A stretch of DNA of 64,000 bases from Corynebacterium phocae. Its GTDB lineage: Bacteria > Actinomycetota > Actinomycetes > Mycobacteriales > Mycobacteriaceae. Location: positions 124,001 to 188,000 of the forward strand of contig NZ_VXKJ01000030.1 in NCBI RefSeq assembly GCF_008693075.1. Direction: 5' to 3'. The translations under genes were made by a program, and so were the position numbers. This document shows, piece by piece, positions 53,625 to 61,728 of this stretch. Positions within the stretch are counted from its first letter, which is position 1; each line of letters begins with the position of its first letter. Under the pieces are notes generated by a model. The model had not been told where the DNA came from and did no database searches. It was given only the letters and a program-made list of their open reading frames with translations.

Positions 53625-54865
53625 CTTTCCTGGAAAGCCTGGGTGACGTAGTTCAGCGTGCCGTAGGTGGTGCGCGCGTGACCGGTGTCTAGGTTAAATT
53701 CCCACACCGCGTGGTCCGGGCGGTAGGCCTCAAAACCGGGCTCGCCGGTCCGGGCGAATTCCACCAGCCAGCCGTGCAGCAGGGACTCGGTGACACCAAA
53801 CAAGGGGCGCAGCTCCTGGCAGTGCAAGGCGGGGCCTTCGGCGCGCACGAATTCCATCATCCACGTCTTTCCCGGCGCGCGCGCCCCGACCTGTTCCACC
53901 CAGCGCCGGATGAGGCTATCGCCTACCAGCCGGCCAAGGGGATTGGACTTGGCACCGGAAAGGTCAAGCCAGGTGGAAAAACGTTCCCGGCGCATGTCAA
54001 AGCGCGGGCACAGCCACCACGCCAGGGTGCGGCGCGCCGGGCTGATATCTGCCTTGCCGCCCAAATCGTAGAATTCCTCCCGCGTGGAAGACAGCACGAT
54101 GGGGATATCTGCCAGCTCTTCCGGCTGCAAAGGATAGGGCCCCAGCGCCATGTCAAAGCGGTATTTTTTCCGGAACTTCGCGTAGCCTGCAGTGACCTTC
54201 TCCGGGGCGGTGGCCTCCAAGTTTGCCTTAGTGATGGGCGCTCCCAAAGCCCGGCGCAGCGTGGCCTTGCGGTGCTCAAAGCCCTGGCGGGGAAAACACG
54301 GGGACATGGCCAGTACCCGGCGGAACGCCCCGCGGTAATGATCGCGGCGGGCCAGCCACAACGCTGTGGTAGCCCCCGCCGATTGCCCGACCAGAGTGAC
54401 GTTAGTGGGATCCCCACCGAACGCCGCAATGTTTTTCTGGATCCACTCCAACCCCAGCTGGCAGTCACCTATAGCCCGATAAGAAAAGTAGTTGTCCTCC
54501 GGGAGCTTGGCCAACCCCGGCAGACCCACCCGGTAGCCCAGCTGGACCTGGACTATGCCGGCGCGGGCGTTGGCGGTGCCATCGGCACGCGAGTCTTCGT
54601 GCGTGCCGGACTCATAGCGCCCGCCGTGGATGTAGACCACCACGGGGTACCCACCGCTGCGGCGCGGGGTGGGCGCGGTGATGGTTAGCGCTATGGCGTC
54701 CGGGCGGGGCGTGGTGGCGTCATACTCACCCAGGTGCGGCGCCGGCTCCGACTCCGCGTATTCACCGGGGATGTGGGAGTACGCGATGGAGTGGAAAGAG
54801 TTCACACCATCTTCGGTGCGGCCTTGGAAAGTACCAGCGGGGGCAGTAATGCTCACGTAAGTCAT
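53621..54865 (-). CDS. Type B carboxylesterase-like hydrolase
   Basis: 414 aa from ATG 54865. Seen: GTFQGRTEDGVNSFHSIAY at the N-terminus, VVVYIHGGRYESGTH (oxyanion hole), IQKNIAAFGGDPTNVTL and nucleophile GQSAGATTALWL, all typical of type B carboxylesterases. A longer frame beginning at 54982 lies inside the adjacent plus-strand small gene and is not preferred. Acid and His of the triad could not be placed with confidence. Confidence 0.85.
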   Translation of the reverse strand: MTYVSITAPAGTFQGRTEDGVNSFHSIAYSHIPGEYAESEPAPHLGEYDATTPRPDAIALTITAPTPRRSGGYPVVVYIHGGRYESGTHEDSRADGTANARAGIVQVQLGYRVGLPGLAKLPEDNYFSYRAIGDCQLGLEWIQKNIAAFGGDPTNVTLVGQSAGATTALWLARRDHYRGAFRRVLAMSPCFPRQGFEHRKATLRRALGAPITKANLEATAPEKVTAGYAKFRKKYRFDMALGPYPLQPEELADIPIVLSSTREEFYDLGGKADISPARRTLAWWLCPRFDMRRERFSTWLDLSGAKSNPLGRLVGDSLIRRWVEQVGARAPGKTWMMEFVRAEGPALHCQELRPLFGVTESLLHGWLVEFARTGEPGFEAYRPDHAVWEFNLDTGHARTTYGTLNYVTQAFQES

Positions 54866-54884
54866 AGCTACAAGACTACAATTT

Positions 54885-55064
54885 ATGAGCATGGAATGGT
54901 TTGACTCTTTTGCCCAGTGGATGGTCAACGCGCCCATCGCGGTGCAAATGCTCATCCTGGTGGCCACCGCGGTGCCCGCCATGGTGGTGCTGGCCTGGGT
55001 ATTGATGTGGGCCGTTGACGCCGTAGCCCGGCTGGGCGCTAGGATTTACTCCCATGAGCAATGA
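54885..55064 (+). CDS. Small membrane protein, 59 aa
   Basis: ATG 54885, stop TGA at 55062-55064. MSMEWFDSFAQWMVNAPI, then a hydrophobic segment AVQMLILVATAVPAMVVLAW that would span the membrane, ending RLGARIYSHEQ. The next small gene starts inside its last codons. A short gap separates it from the divergent esterase. Function unknown. The coupling and membrane helix make it a likely real gene. Confidence 0.7.
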   Translation: MSMEWFDSFAQWMVNAPIAVQMLILVATAVPAMVVLAWVLMWAVDAVARLGARIYSHEQ

Positions 55065-55200
55065 ACACCGTGAAGGCCTGTGGGACCCCGAGCGCCCCGT
55101 TAAACGCAAACGCGCGCTGCCCAAATCACGGGTCAGCGCGGCGCTATGGGTGCTGTTGGCGCTAGTGGCGGCAACAGCACTGCTGGGGGTTATCTTTTAG
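55054..55200 (+). CDS. Small membrane protein, 48 aa
   Basis: ATG 55054 overlaps the 59-aa gene by 11 nt; stop TAG 55198-55200 overlaps the convergent malQ by 11 nt. Basic N-terminus (WDPERPVKRKRALPKSRVS) followed by one hydrophobic helix (AALWVLLALVAATALLGVIF). A single-pass protein with positive-inside topology. Function unknown; its pairing with the 59-aa gene suggests they act together. Confidence 0.7.
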   Translation: MSNEHREGLWDPERPVKRKRALPKSRVSAALWVLLALVAATALLGVIF

Positions 55201-57265
55201 CAGCCTGGGCTACTTGCTGGAACAGTTCGTAGTCCGGCAAGTCCTCCAGCAGCACGGCCTGGCCCTGGTCATCAGTCAGCGGGATACACCAGTTGGGGTA
55301 CAGCGCACGCGTGGTGCCCGGCATATTTTGCGTCCGGCGGTCTCCCACCAGGTCCACCAGGTTGGTGCAGGTCAGCGCGGAGGGGGTGGAGGAGATGAAC
55401 TCGTGCAAAGCAACCACCTGCTCCTTGGGCGTCTGCGCGCCGGGGGCGGCAAAGTCCAAGACCTGGTCCATCCATTCGCGCTCAATGGCCAGCTCCTCGT
55501 CTACCGAGCGGGTCAAAAGCCCCAGCTGGTTGCGCAGCGTGATGTGCTCCCCGGCCAGGTAGCCCAGAGTGGGCGGGAGGTCGTGGGTGCCCACGGAGCT
55601 TAAGGCCAGCGGCCGGTAGTCGGAAGCCGGCAGGGGACCGGAGCCGTCAGCGGCGCTTTCAAACCAGATGATGGAGGTGCCCATGAGCCCGCGGTCCGCC
55701 AGAGCCCCGGCAACCCACGGCTCCAGCGTGCCCAGGTCTTCGCCTACCACTATCGCGCCGGCGCGCTTGGCCTCAAGCGTAAGCACTCCCACCATGGCCT
55801 CCCAGTCGTAGGAGACGTAGGTTCCCATGGTGGGCGGCTGACCCTTAGGAATCCAGTAGAGCCGGAACAGCCCCAGGATGTGGTCCACGCGTACGCCGCC
55901 GGCGTTGCGCAGGACGGTGGCCAGCATGTCACGCCACGGCCGGTAGCCGGATTCCGCTAGGCGCTCTGGGTGCCACGGTGGTTGGGACCAGTCTTGGCCC
56001 ATCTGGTTGTAATCATCGGGCGGCGCGCCCACGGAGGCCTCCGGCACCAGGTATTGGGCCAGGGCGGCCGCGTCCGCGCCCTGGGCGTGGATGCCTACCG
56101 CGAGGTCGGTTATCAGCCCCACCTCCATCCCGGCGGCGGTGGCGCGTTCCTGGGCAGCGGCCAGCTGCTCGTCGCACAGGAACTGCAGCCAGCTGTAGAA
56201 TTCCACCAACTCGGCGTGATCGGTGCTGCGGGCGTGGCGCCGGTTGGGGGTGGCCGCCAGTTCTTGTTGTGCGCACCAGGCGGCAAACTTGCGCAGGCCT
56301 TCCCCTTCGCGTTCGCGGAAGGCCTGGAAGGCTTCCTCGCGCGCGGTAGGGCGCGGCAGGCTAAAGAGCTCGCGCAGCACCTGGAGTTTGGCGGCGTAAA
56401 TTTCATCGCGCACGATGTGCTGGGCGCTGGTGTTTCGTTCGCGGAATTCTGCCTGGAGTTCCTCGACGTCCTCCCGGATGTCTGCTGGCAGCAGGTCCAG
56501 CTCGGGGATGTCCGCAATGCTCAAGTAGATGGGGTTGATAAAACGCCGCGAGGTGGGCAGGTAGGGGGAATCTTCCACCGGCGGGAAGGGCTCTGCAGCG
56601 TGCAGGGGGTTTATCAGCAGGTAGTCCGCGCCGGCTTCGGTGGCCACGGTTTCGGCCAACAGGCCCAGGTCGCTGAAGTCCCCGATACCCCAGGAGTTGC
56701 GGGAGCGCACCGAGTACAGCTGCGCCATCACGCCGGTGCGCGGCCGCGCCAGGAGGGGGTCCGCGGTCTCCAGCCGCCGCGGCGCCACAATCAGCGGGCA
56801 GCATGCTTTGCCGATGCCGTCTGAGTCCAGGTGGATTTCATGGTAGCCCTCCGGCAGGTTGCCAGGCACGTGGAAGGTGGCCTCACCCCACATTTGGCCG
56901 TCTACGTGGGCGGGAGGGGTGAAGTTGTCATCTTGGTAGACTTCCGCCCGGCCGCCGCCTTCGAGCTCGATGTGTAGGCGCGCCGGGGCGCCGTCATGGA
57001 CATGGACGGTAAATTGGCGCTCGGTGCCGGCGGTGGTCACCACTGCCGGCGGCAGTGGCCTAGACATCCGCTGGGTATATTCGCGGAAGAGCAGACCGGT
57101 GAGTTCTTCTTCATCCGGTTGTGCGGAGATGGGAACCCCAAGCGCCGCGAGCGCATAGATAATTGAGGAACGGGGGATCTCAACGTACTTTCCACTGGCG
57201 GAGGTATATCCGGTGGCAACGTTGTACCTTTTTGCAAGCTGTGCGAGAAGATCTGGGATAGTCAC
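55190..57265 (-). CDS. malQ: 4-alpha-glucanotransferase (amylomaltase)
   Basis: Transfers maltodextrin chains between glucans in maltose/glycogen metabolism. 691 aa from GTG 57265, since ATG 57418 would place the N-terminus inside the divergent fadD. Seen: N-terminal LLAQLAKRYNVATGY of the actinobacterial type, PLLARPRTGVMAQLYSVRS, GDFSDLGLLAETVATEAGA, LINPLHAAEPFPPVEDSPY, the acid RVDHILGLFRLYWIP, VVGEDLGTLE, and SSVGTHDLPPTLGYLAGEH. All catalytic-domain blocks of GH77 are present. Lacks an obvious ribosome binding site, so it may be leaderless. Confidence 0.94.
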   Translation of the reverse strand: MTIPDLLAQLAKRYNVATGYTSASGKYVEIPRSSIIYALAALGVPISAQPDEEELTGLLFREYTQRMSRPLPPAVVTTAGTERQFTVHVHDGAPARLHIELEGGGRAEVYQDDNFTPPAHVDGQMWGEATFHVPGNLPEGYHEIHLDSDGIGKACCPLIVAPRRLETADPLLARPRTGVMAQLYSVRSRNSWGIGDFSDLGLLAETVATEAGADYLLINPLHAAEPFPPVEDSPYLPTSRRFINPIYLSIADIPELDLLPADIREDVEELQAEFRERNTSAQHIVRDEIYAAKLQVLRELFSLPRPTAREEAFQAFREREGEGLRKFAAWCAQQELAATPNRRHARSTDHAELVEFYSWLQFLCDEQLAAAQERATAAGMEVGLITDLAVGIHAQGADAAALAQYLVPEASVGAPPDDYNQMGQDWSQPPWHPERLAESGYRPWRDMLATVLRNAGGVRVDHILGLFRLYWIPKGQPPTMGTYVSYDWEAMVGVLTLEAKRAGAIVVGEDLGTLEPWVAGALADRGLMGTSIIWFESAADGSGPLPASDYRPLALSSVGTHDLPPTLGYLAGEHITLRNQLGLLTRSVDEELAIEREWMDQVLDFAAPGAQTPKEQVVALHEFISSTPSALTCTNLVDLVGDRRTQNMPGTTRALYPNWCIPLTDDQGQAVLLEDLPDYELFQQVAQAAKR

Positions 57266-57325
57266 ATGGTCAATTGTGCCATGAAAGGTAAGGTATCTAG
57301 CAGTCGTTGTTAGAAAGAAAGAGAT

Positions 57326-59161
57326 ATGCAGGAATTTAGCAGTCCAGCCCAGTTTGAAATTGCCCCCGGGGAAACAGTCCTCACCGCTTTGATGGATACC
57401 GCCAAGGCCCGGCCGCATGGTGTGATGTTCACCCGCCCGGCCAACTATGAGTGGGTCAACGTCACCGCGCAGGAGTTCATCGCGGAGGTCTTCGAGGTAG
57501 CCAAGGGGTTAATTGCCGCCGGAGTTGAACAAGGTGACCGCGTGGTGTTGCTCTCCGCCACCCGCTACGAGTGGTCCCTTCTGGACTACGCCATCTGGGC
57601 TGCGGGTGCGGTGTCCGTGCCGGTCTATCCCTCATCCTCGCTTTCCCAGGTGCAGTGGATTGTGGAGGACTCGGGCGCCGTACTGGCCATCACGGAATCC
57701 CGCGACCACTCTGAATTGGTCCGGCACCTGGTGCTGGGGGAAGACGGCCAGCCGGGGTTGAAGGGTTCCACCTCGCAGTTGCGCCGGGTCCTAGAGATTA
57801 ATTCTGCGGCTATTGAAACGCTGAAATTTGAGGGCCGCGCTGTTGCGGACGCCGCCGTATGGGAGCGCATTCACGCCACGCGCACCGATGACCTGGCGTC
57901 TTTGGTCTACACCTCTGGCACCACGGGCCGGCCCAAGGGCTGTATGCTCACCCACCGCAACTGGTTGGCGCAGGTGCGCGGCCTGCTGACTAACCCCATC
58001 GGCGGTATTGCCGTTCCTAGTACCCACGTCCTGACTTTCTTGCCGTTGGCGCACGTGTTCTCCCGCGCGGTGTCCCTGGCCATCGCTGTAGGCGGGGCCT
58101 CGCAGAACCACTGGGCGGACTTTGGCTCACTATCCGTGGAGTTCTCCCGCTCCCGCCCCAACCTCATCCTGGGCGTGCCCCGGGTGTTTGAGAAGGTGCG
58201 GGATTCCGCGGCTAATAAGGCTGCTAACGCGGGCGCTATCAAGGGTGCGTTGTTCGCGGCATCGGAAGCCACGGCCATTGAGTACTCCAAGGCGCTCGAT
58301 ACCCCGGAGGGGCCCTCCCGAGTGCTGGCGGCCAAGCACAAGACCTTTGACAAGCTGGTCTATTCCAAGATCCGCGCCGGCGTGGGCGGAAGCGTCAAGT
58401 ACTGCATCAGTGGCGGCTCCGCCATCAGCCCGGAACTGCTGCACTGGTTCCGGGGCATCGGCGTGCCTGTGTATGAGGGCTACGGGCTAACTGAGGTGGC
58501 TGCGGCCGCCGCCGTGGACTTCCTCAACCAGACCATTGGGACCGTGGGGCCACCGCTGGGCGGCGTTAGCATCCGCACCACCGAGGAAGGCGAAATTGAG
58601 CTCAAGGGCGATATCGTTTTTGCCGGCTACTGGAAAAACCCAGAAGCTACTGAGAAGTCTTTGCGCGAAGGCTGGTATTCCACCGGGGATCTTGGCGAAA
58701 TTGATGAAGACGGCAAGGTGATTATCACCGGTCGCAAGAAGGACATCATTGTCACTGCCGGCGGGAAGAATGTTTCCCCCGGGCCCATGGAGGACCAGCT
58801 GCGCAGCCACCCGCTGATTTCGCAGGCCATGGTGGTAGGCGACGGCAAGCCGTTTATTGGCCTGTTGGTCACCCTGGGGGAGGAGGCACTGTCCAGGTGG
58901 AAGCTCAAGCACAACATCCCGGAGTCGCGCCCCATGAGCGAGGTTGCCACGGACCCCACCTTGCGCGCGGAGATCCAGGACGCCATTAACCGCGTGAACG
59001 CCACCGTCTCCCAGGCGGAGGGGATCAAGAAGTTCTACATCTTGGAGTCTGACCTCACGGAGGAAGAAAACGAGCTCACGCCCACCATGAAGGTCAAACG
59101 CAACGTGGTGGCCCGCCGCTACGCGGACGCCATAGCCCACATCTACAAATCTCAGCGCTAG
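57326..59161 (+). CDS. Long-chain acyl-CoA synthetase/fatty-acid adenylating enzyme (FadD15-like)
   Basis: 611 aa, AMP-binding family. Seen: SLVYTSGTTGRPKGCMLTHR (P-loop), SFLPLAHVFSRA-type block, SVKYCISGGSAISPELLHWF, YEGYGLTEVAAAAAVDF, and GWYSTGDLGEIDEDGKVI, GRKKDIIVTAGGKNVSPGPM in the C-terminal subdomain. Residue after GRKKD and the LTPTMKVKRNVVARRY tail with the adenylating Lys match the FACS branch. Chain length preference is not predictable; FadD15 homologues take C16-C18. Divergent from malQ with a 60-bp gap. Confidence 0.92.
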   Translation: MQEFSSPAQFEIAPGETVLTALMDTAKARPHGVMFTRPANYEWVNVTAQEFIAEVFEVAKGLIAAGVEQGDRVVLLSATRYEWSLLDYAIWAAGAVSVPVYPSSSLSQVQWIVEDSGAVLAITESRDHSELVRHLVLGEDGQPGLKGSTSQLRRVLEINSAAIETLKFEGRAVADAAVWERIHATRTDDLASLVYTSGTTGRPKGCMLTHRNWLAQVRGLLTNPIGGIAVPSTHVLTFLPLAHVFSRAVSLAIAVGGASQNHWADFGSLSVEFSRSRPNLILGVPRVFEKVRDSAANKAANAGAIKGALFAASEATAIEYSKALDTPEGPSRVLAAKHKTFDKLVYSKIRAGVGGSVKYCISGGSAISPELLHWFRGIGVPVYEGYGLTEVAAAAAVDFLNQTIGTVGPPLGGVSIRTTEEGEIELKGDIVFAGYWKNPEATEKSLREGWYSTGDLGEIDEDGKVIITGRKKDIIVTAGGKNVSPGPMEDQLRSHPLISQAMVVGDGKPFIGLLVTLGEEALSRWKLKHNIPESRPMSEVATDPTLRAEIQDAINRVNATVSQAEGIKKFYILESDLTEEENELTPTMKVKRNVVARRYADAIAHIYKSQR

Positions 59162-59188
59162 TTCCGCGCTCCACGCCACGGCCGTTTC

Positions 59189-59391
59189 CCCGCCGGCCCG
59201 GTTTCGCGCCTGGCTTGCTTCCCGCCGGCCCGGTTTCGCGCCTGGCTTGCTTCCCGCCGGCCCGGGTTCGCGCCTGGCTTGCTTCCCGCCGGCCCGGGTT
59301 CGCGCCTGGTTCTTGCTTCCCGCCGGCCCGGGTTCGCGCCTGGTTCTTGCTTCCCGCCGGCCCGGTTGGCGTCTGGTTCTTGCTGCGCCCG
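59189..59391. repeat. 32/34-bp imperfect tandem repeat, six copies
   Basis: Copies opening with CCCGCCGGCCCGG begin at 59189, 59221, 59253, 59285, 59319 and 59353, so the period is 32 bp for the first three and 34 bp afterwards, when CTT becomes TTCTT. The last copy is degenerate. It fills the gap of 418 bp (59162-59579) between fadD and the next gene. Confidence 0.96.
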
Positions 59392-59579
59392 TTTCCCGCC
59401 GCGGCCCGGTTGCCGTGGCCGGGTCTAATTGGGCCTTGCTGCACTGGTGGCGCGGCTCCTGGATTTTTGCTGTGAGGATTTTCGGAGTGTCGCACCGGTG
59501 CGGGCGTGGAAGTTGGCTAAAGTTTCCACCGTTGAGCAAAAGTCTCAACCTAAACTAGAGGTCTCGAAGGGAGTGTTCG

Positions 59580-60263
59580 GTGCACAAACACGCAGCCGTG
59601 CTACGCCACCGTGAACTCACCCAAGAGCTGTACAACATCGGTGACGAAGTCGCGGAATACATCGAGCACCTCATAGAAGCCATCGAGGACTGGGACCAGG
59701 AGCTAACCCTGGACTGCCTGAGCGAACTAGCCGAAATCGTTGAGGACGCGCGCGTGGACTCCGGGCGGATAGTAGGGGAGCTCATTGGCTTGCGCCACGC
59801 GTTGGTCTCCGGGGTCCGCGCCGGGAGTATCTCCGCCAGCGTCAGTGGGGATTTTGAGCTGGAACCGCCCCGCGCGATTACCGCGCGGACGCTGGAACTG
59901 CGCTTCCCGCTGGAAGGCCCGCAGGCAATCTCGGAGGTAGCCCACGTGCTGCGCAGCCGTACCGAGTGCGTCCAGGCCTACCTGCGTGAGATGGTGGACT
60001 ACGTCCTGGAGCAGACCAACGCTGTGGCCCGCAACCTGGACATGATTTCTTTGCCGCACCTTTACAAGCGCGCCGGCACCGGCGTCCGCGACGCCGCCTC
60101 CGCCTGGGTCCAGACCGTTGCCGCTAGCCACCCTGCGTATGCGCGCACCCTGCGCGGCGGCAACCCGCCCGCGTTTCTGGAGGAGCGCGCCCGGGTCAAC
60201 GCCATCGTGGAGAAAGTCGCGGCCAAGCGCGCCGCCGCACGAAAGGCCACCGGCACCGCCTAG
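59580..60263 (+). CDS. Conserved-looking protein of unknown function, 227 aa
   Basis: GTG start. Mainly helical: long acidic helices EVAEYIEHLIEAIEDWDQEL and LDCLSELAEIVEDARVDSG, a central mixed region (VSGDFELEPPRAITARTLEL), then a basic, Ala-rich C-terminal helix (VEKVAAKRAAARKATGTA). No signal peptide or membrane segment. I do not recognise it. The acidic and coiled character suggests a partner protein rather than an enzyme. A rho-independent terminator follows. Confidence 0.75.
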   Translation: MHKHAAVLRHRELTQELYNIGDEVAEYIEHLIEAIEDWDQELTLDCLSELAEIVEDARVDSGRIVGELIGLRHALVSGVRAGSISASVSGDFELEPPRAITARTLELRFPLEGPQAISEVAHVLRSRTECVQAYLREMVDYVLEQTNAVARNLDMISLPHLYKRAGTGVRDAASAWVQTVAASHPAYARTLRGGNPPAFLEERARVNAIVEKVAAKRAAARKATGTA

Positions 60264-60301
60264 ATAAAGACTTCCTTGTTACCAACATGGCAAGGGCTAC
60301 A

Positions 60302-60340
60302 AAAAGCCACCACACTCCCTCGTGGTGGCTTTTGTGTTGC
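60302..60340 (+). terminator. Rho-independent terminator after the 227-aa gene
   Basis: Twelve-bp perfect stem AAAAGCCACCAC (60302-60313)/GTGGTGGCTTTT (60322-60333), 8-nt loop, T-rich tail. It would also stop transcription from the minus strand. Confidence 0.88.
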
Positions 60341-60678
60341 GTTGTGGCGGTCCCCGCCGTTGCACTGGCTTAGTCCTACCGCAGATTCCCAGCTGGGCCG
60401 GGGATGTGCCCCAGTGGCACCGCAAGCGTGGGAGGTCCCAGGTGCCAGGTGCAGGCGTGTGGGTGCGGAAGGGGGCACAGGGATCCCAAGGTGCCGGCTG
60501 CGGGCGCGGGGGCCGGCGCAGGGGTCCTAGGTGCAGGCGTGCCGGGGCGTGCCGGGGCGGGAACCGGGCAGCAAGAAGCCCGGACCGCAGCTGGGGAGCA
60601 GCGGGGCAGGAACCGGGCAGCAAGAAGCCCGGACCGCAGCTGGGGAGCAGCGGGCCGGGCTAGAGCGTGGACGTTATA
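60341..60678. repeat. Intergenic region with a 49-bp direct repeat
   Basis: 338 bp with no gene. A 49-bp unit beginning AACCGGGCAGCAAGAAGCCC occurs at 60562 and again at 60611. Upstream, GCCGGGGCGT appears twice near 60541. The remainder is GC-rich and without coding features. Confidence 0.9.
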
Positions 60679-61728
60679 TTAAACCTCGGTGTTTTTAGCC
60701 GGGGCCTGTTGGTCAAGCTGCTCGGCAATCTGCGGCCACAGCTGTCCCATGATGTTGTCCCAGGTAAGGCTCCACACCGCGTTGTCTGCTTCCGGGGCAC
60801 CAACTACCACCAGCTGCTTGCCACGCGCGCGCATGGTGTCCAGCGTGGACTGCACCTTGGTCTGCGGGGTTACGCGCAGCACAGGCTGGGCAAACTGCAG
60901 CGCCAGCTCCGTGGGGGCGGCCAGCAGGGTGTCACGGACGTGGACTACCTGCAGGGCGCGCCCCGTCTCATCGGCGATGAGAACGCGCATGGTCCGCTTG
61001 CGTCCCACAAACTCTTGCACGTCCGCCACGGTGGCGTCAGCAGGCAGCGGGACAATCTTGGAACCGTGCTCGCGCGCCAAGTCACCAGTGGTAGCGGACT
61101 CCAGCTCAATGACGCCGGTGATTTGGTTGGCGGAATCTTGGTCCAGGGCCCCGGTGTCGCGGGAGTGCTCCACCAGGGAGCGCAGGGTTTCTACGTCATA
61201 CCCGGCGGCGCTGGCGCTGTCCACGGGTTCCTCGCCGGCCGCGCGCACCAGGCGGTTAGCCATGCGGTTGACCCATAGCAGCAAGGGGCGGAACACCCAG
61301 ATGAACCCGCGTGCCGGCACGGCTACCAGCTTTAATGCCGTCTCCGGGTGGGTGATAGCCCAGGACTTAGGGGCCATTTCACCTACCACGAGGTGCAGGA
61401 AGGTAACAATGAACAGGGCCAGGAGAAACGCCACAACGTCAGAGGCGCGGTGGGGAAGGCCTAGGTCGTGGAGTGGGTGGGCCAGCAGGTGGTGGACCCA
61501 CGGCTCCGTGATGGCACCCAGGGCGAAGGTGGCGGCGGTGATACCAAACTGCGCGCCTGCCAGCATGAGGGTTAGTTCGTTGAGGGAGCGCAGCCCGGCG
61601 CGGGAGGCGCGGGAGTTTTCCGCGGTTTCTTCCAGCCGGTGGCGGCGCGCGCCCATGGTGGCAAACTCAATGACCACAAAGAACGCCGAGGCAATCAGAA
61701 TGAGGATAGTGAGCACGATGTTAAACAT
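60679..61728 (-). CDS. CNNM/CorC-type membrane protein with CBS domains (second of pair)
   Basis: 349 aa. Seen: N-terminal DUF21 membrane domain (about 1-150; LILIASAFFVVIEFATMGAR and ELTLMLAGAQFGITAATFAL), LHLVVGEMAPKSWAITHP, then two CBS domains (about 200-320; IVPLPADATVADVQEFVGRK and VLIADETGRALQVVHVRD). No CorC_HlyC domain at the end, so shorter than the partner. Family is linked to Mg2+/Co2+ transport or membrane repair; the specific role is unknown. Overlaps its partner's stop by 8 nt. Confidence 0.9.
   Translation of the reverse strand: MFNIVLTILILIASAFFVVIEFATMGARRHRLEETAENSRASRAGLRSLNELTLMLAGAQFGITAATFALGAITEPWVHHLLAHPLHDLGLPHRASDVVAFLLALFIVTFLHLVVGEMAPKSWAITHPETALKLVAVPARGFIWVFRPLLLWVNRMANRLVRAAGEEPVDSASAAGYDVETLRSLVEHSRDTGALDQDSANQITGVIELESATTGDLAREHGSKIVPLPADATVADVQEFVGRKRTMRVLIADETGRALQVVHVRDTLLAAPTELALQFAQPVLRVTPQTKVQSTLDTMRARGKQLVVVGAPEADNAVWSLTWDNIMGQLWPQIAEQLDQQAPAKNTEV

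Noticed and set aside
57266..57418. Longer malQ start (ATG 57418)
   Set aside because: It would run inside the divergent fadD gene; the protein family opening begins near GTG 57265.
59189..59391. 32/34-bp array considered as a CRISPR
   Set aside because: Repeats are contiguous with no unique spacers; copies differ in length and no cas genes are near.
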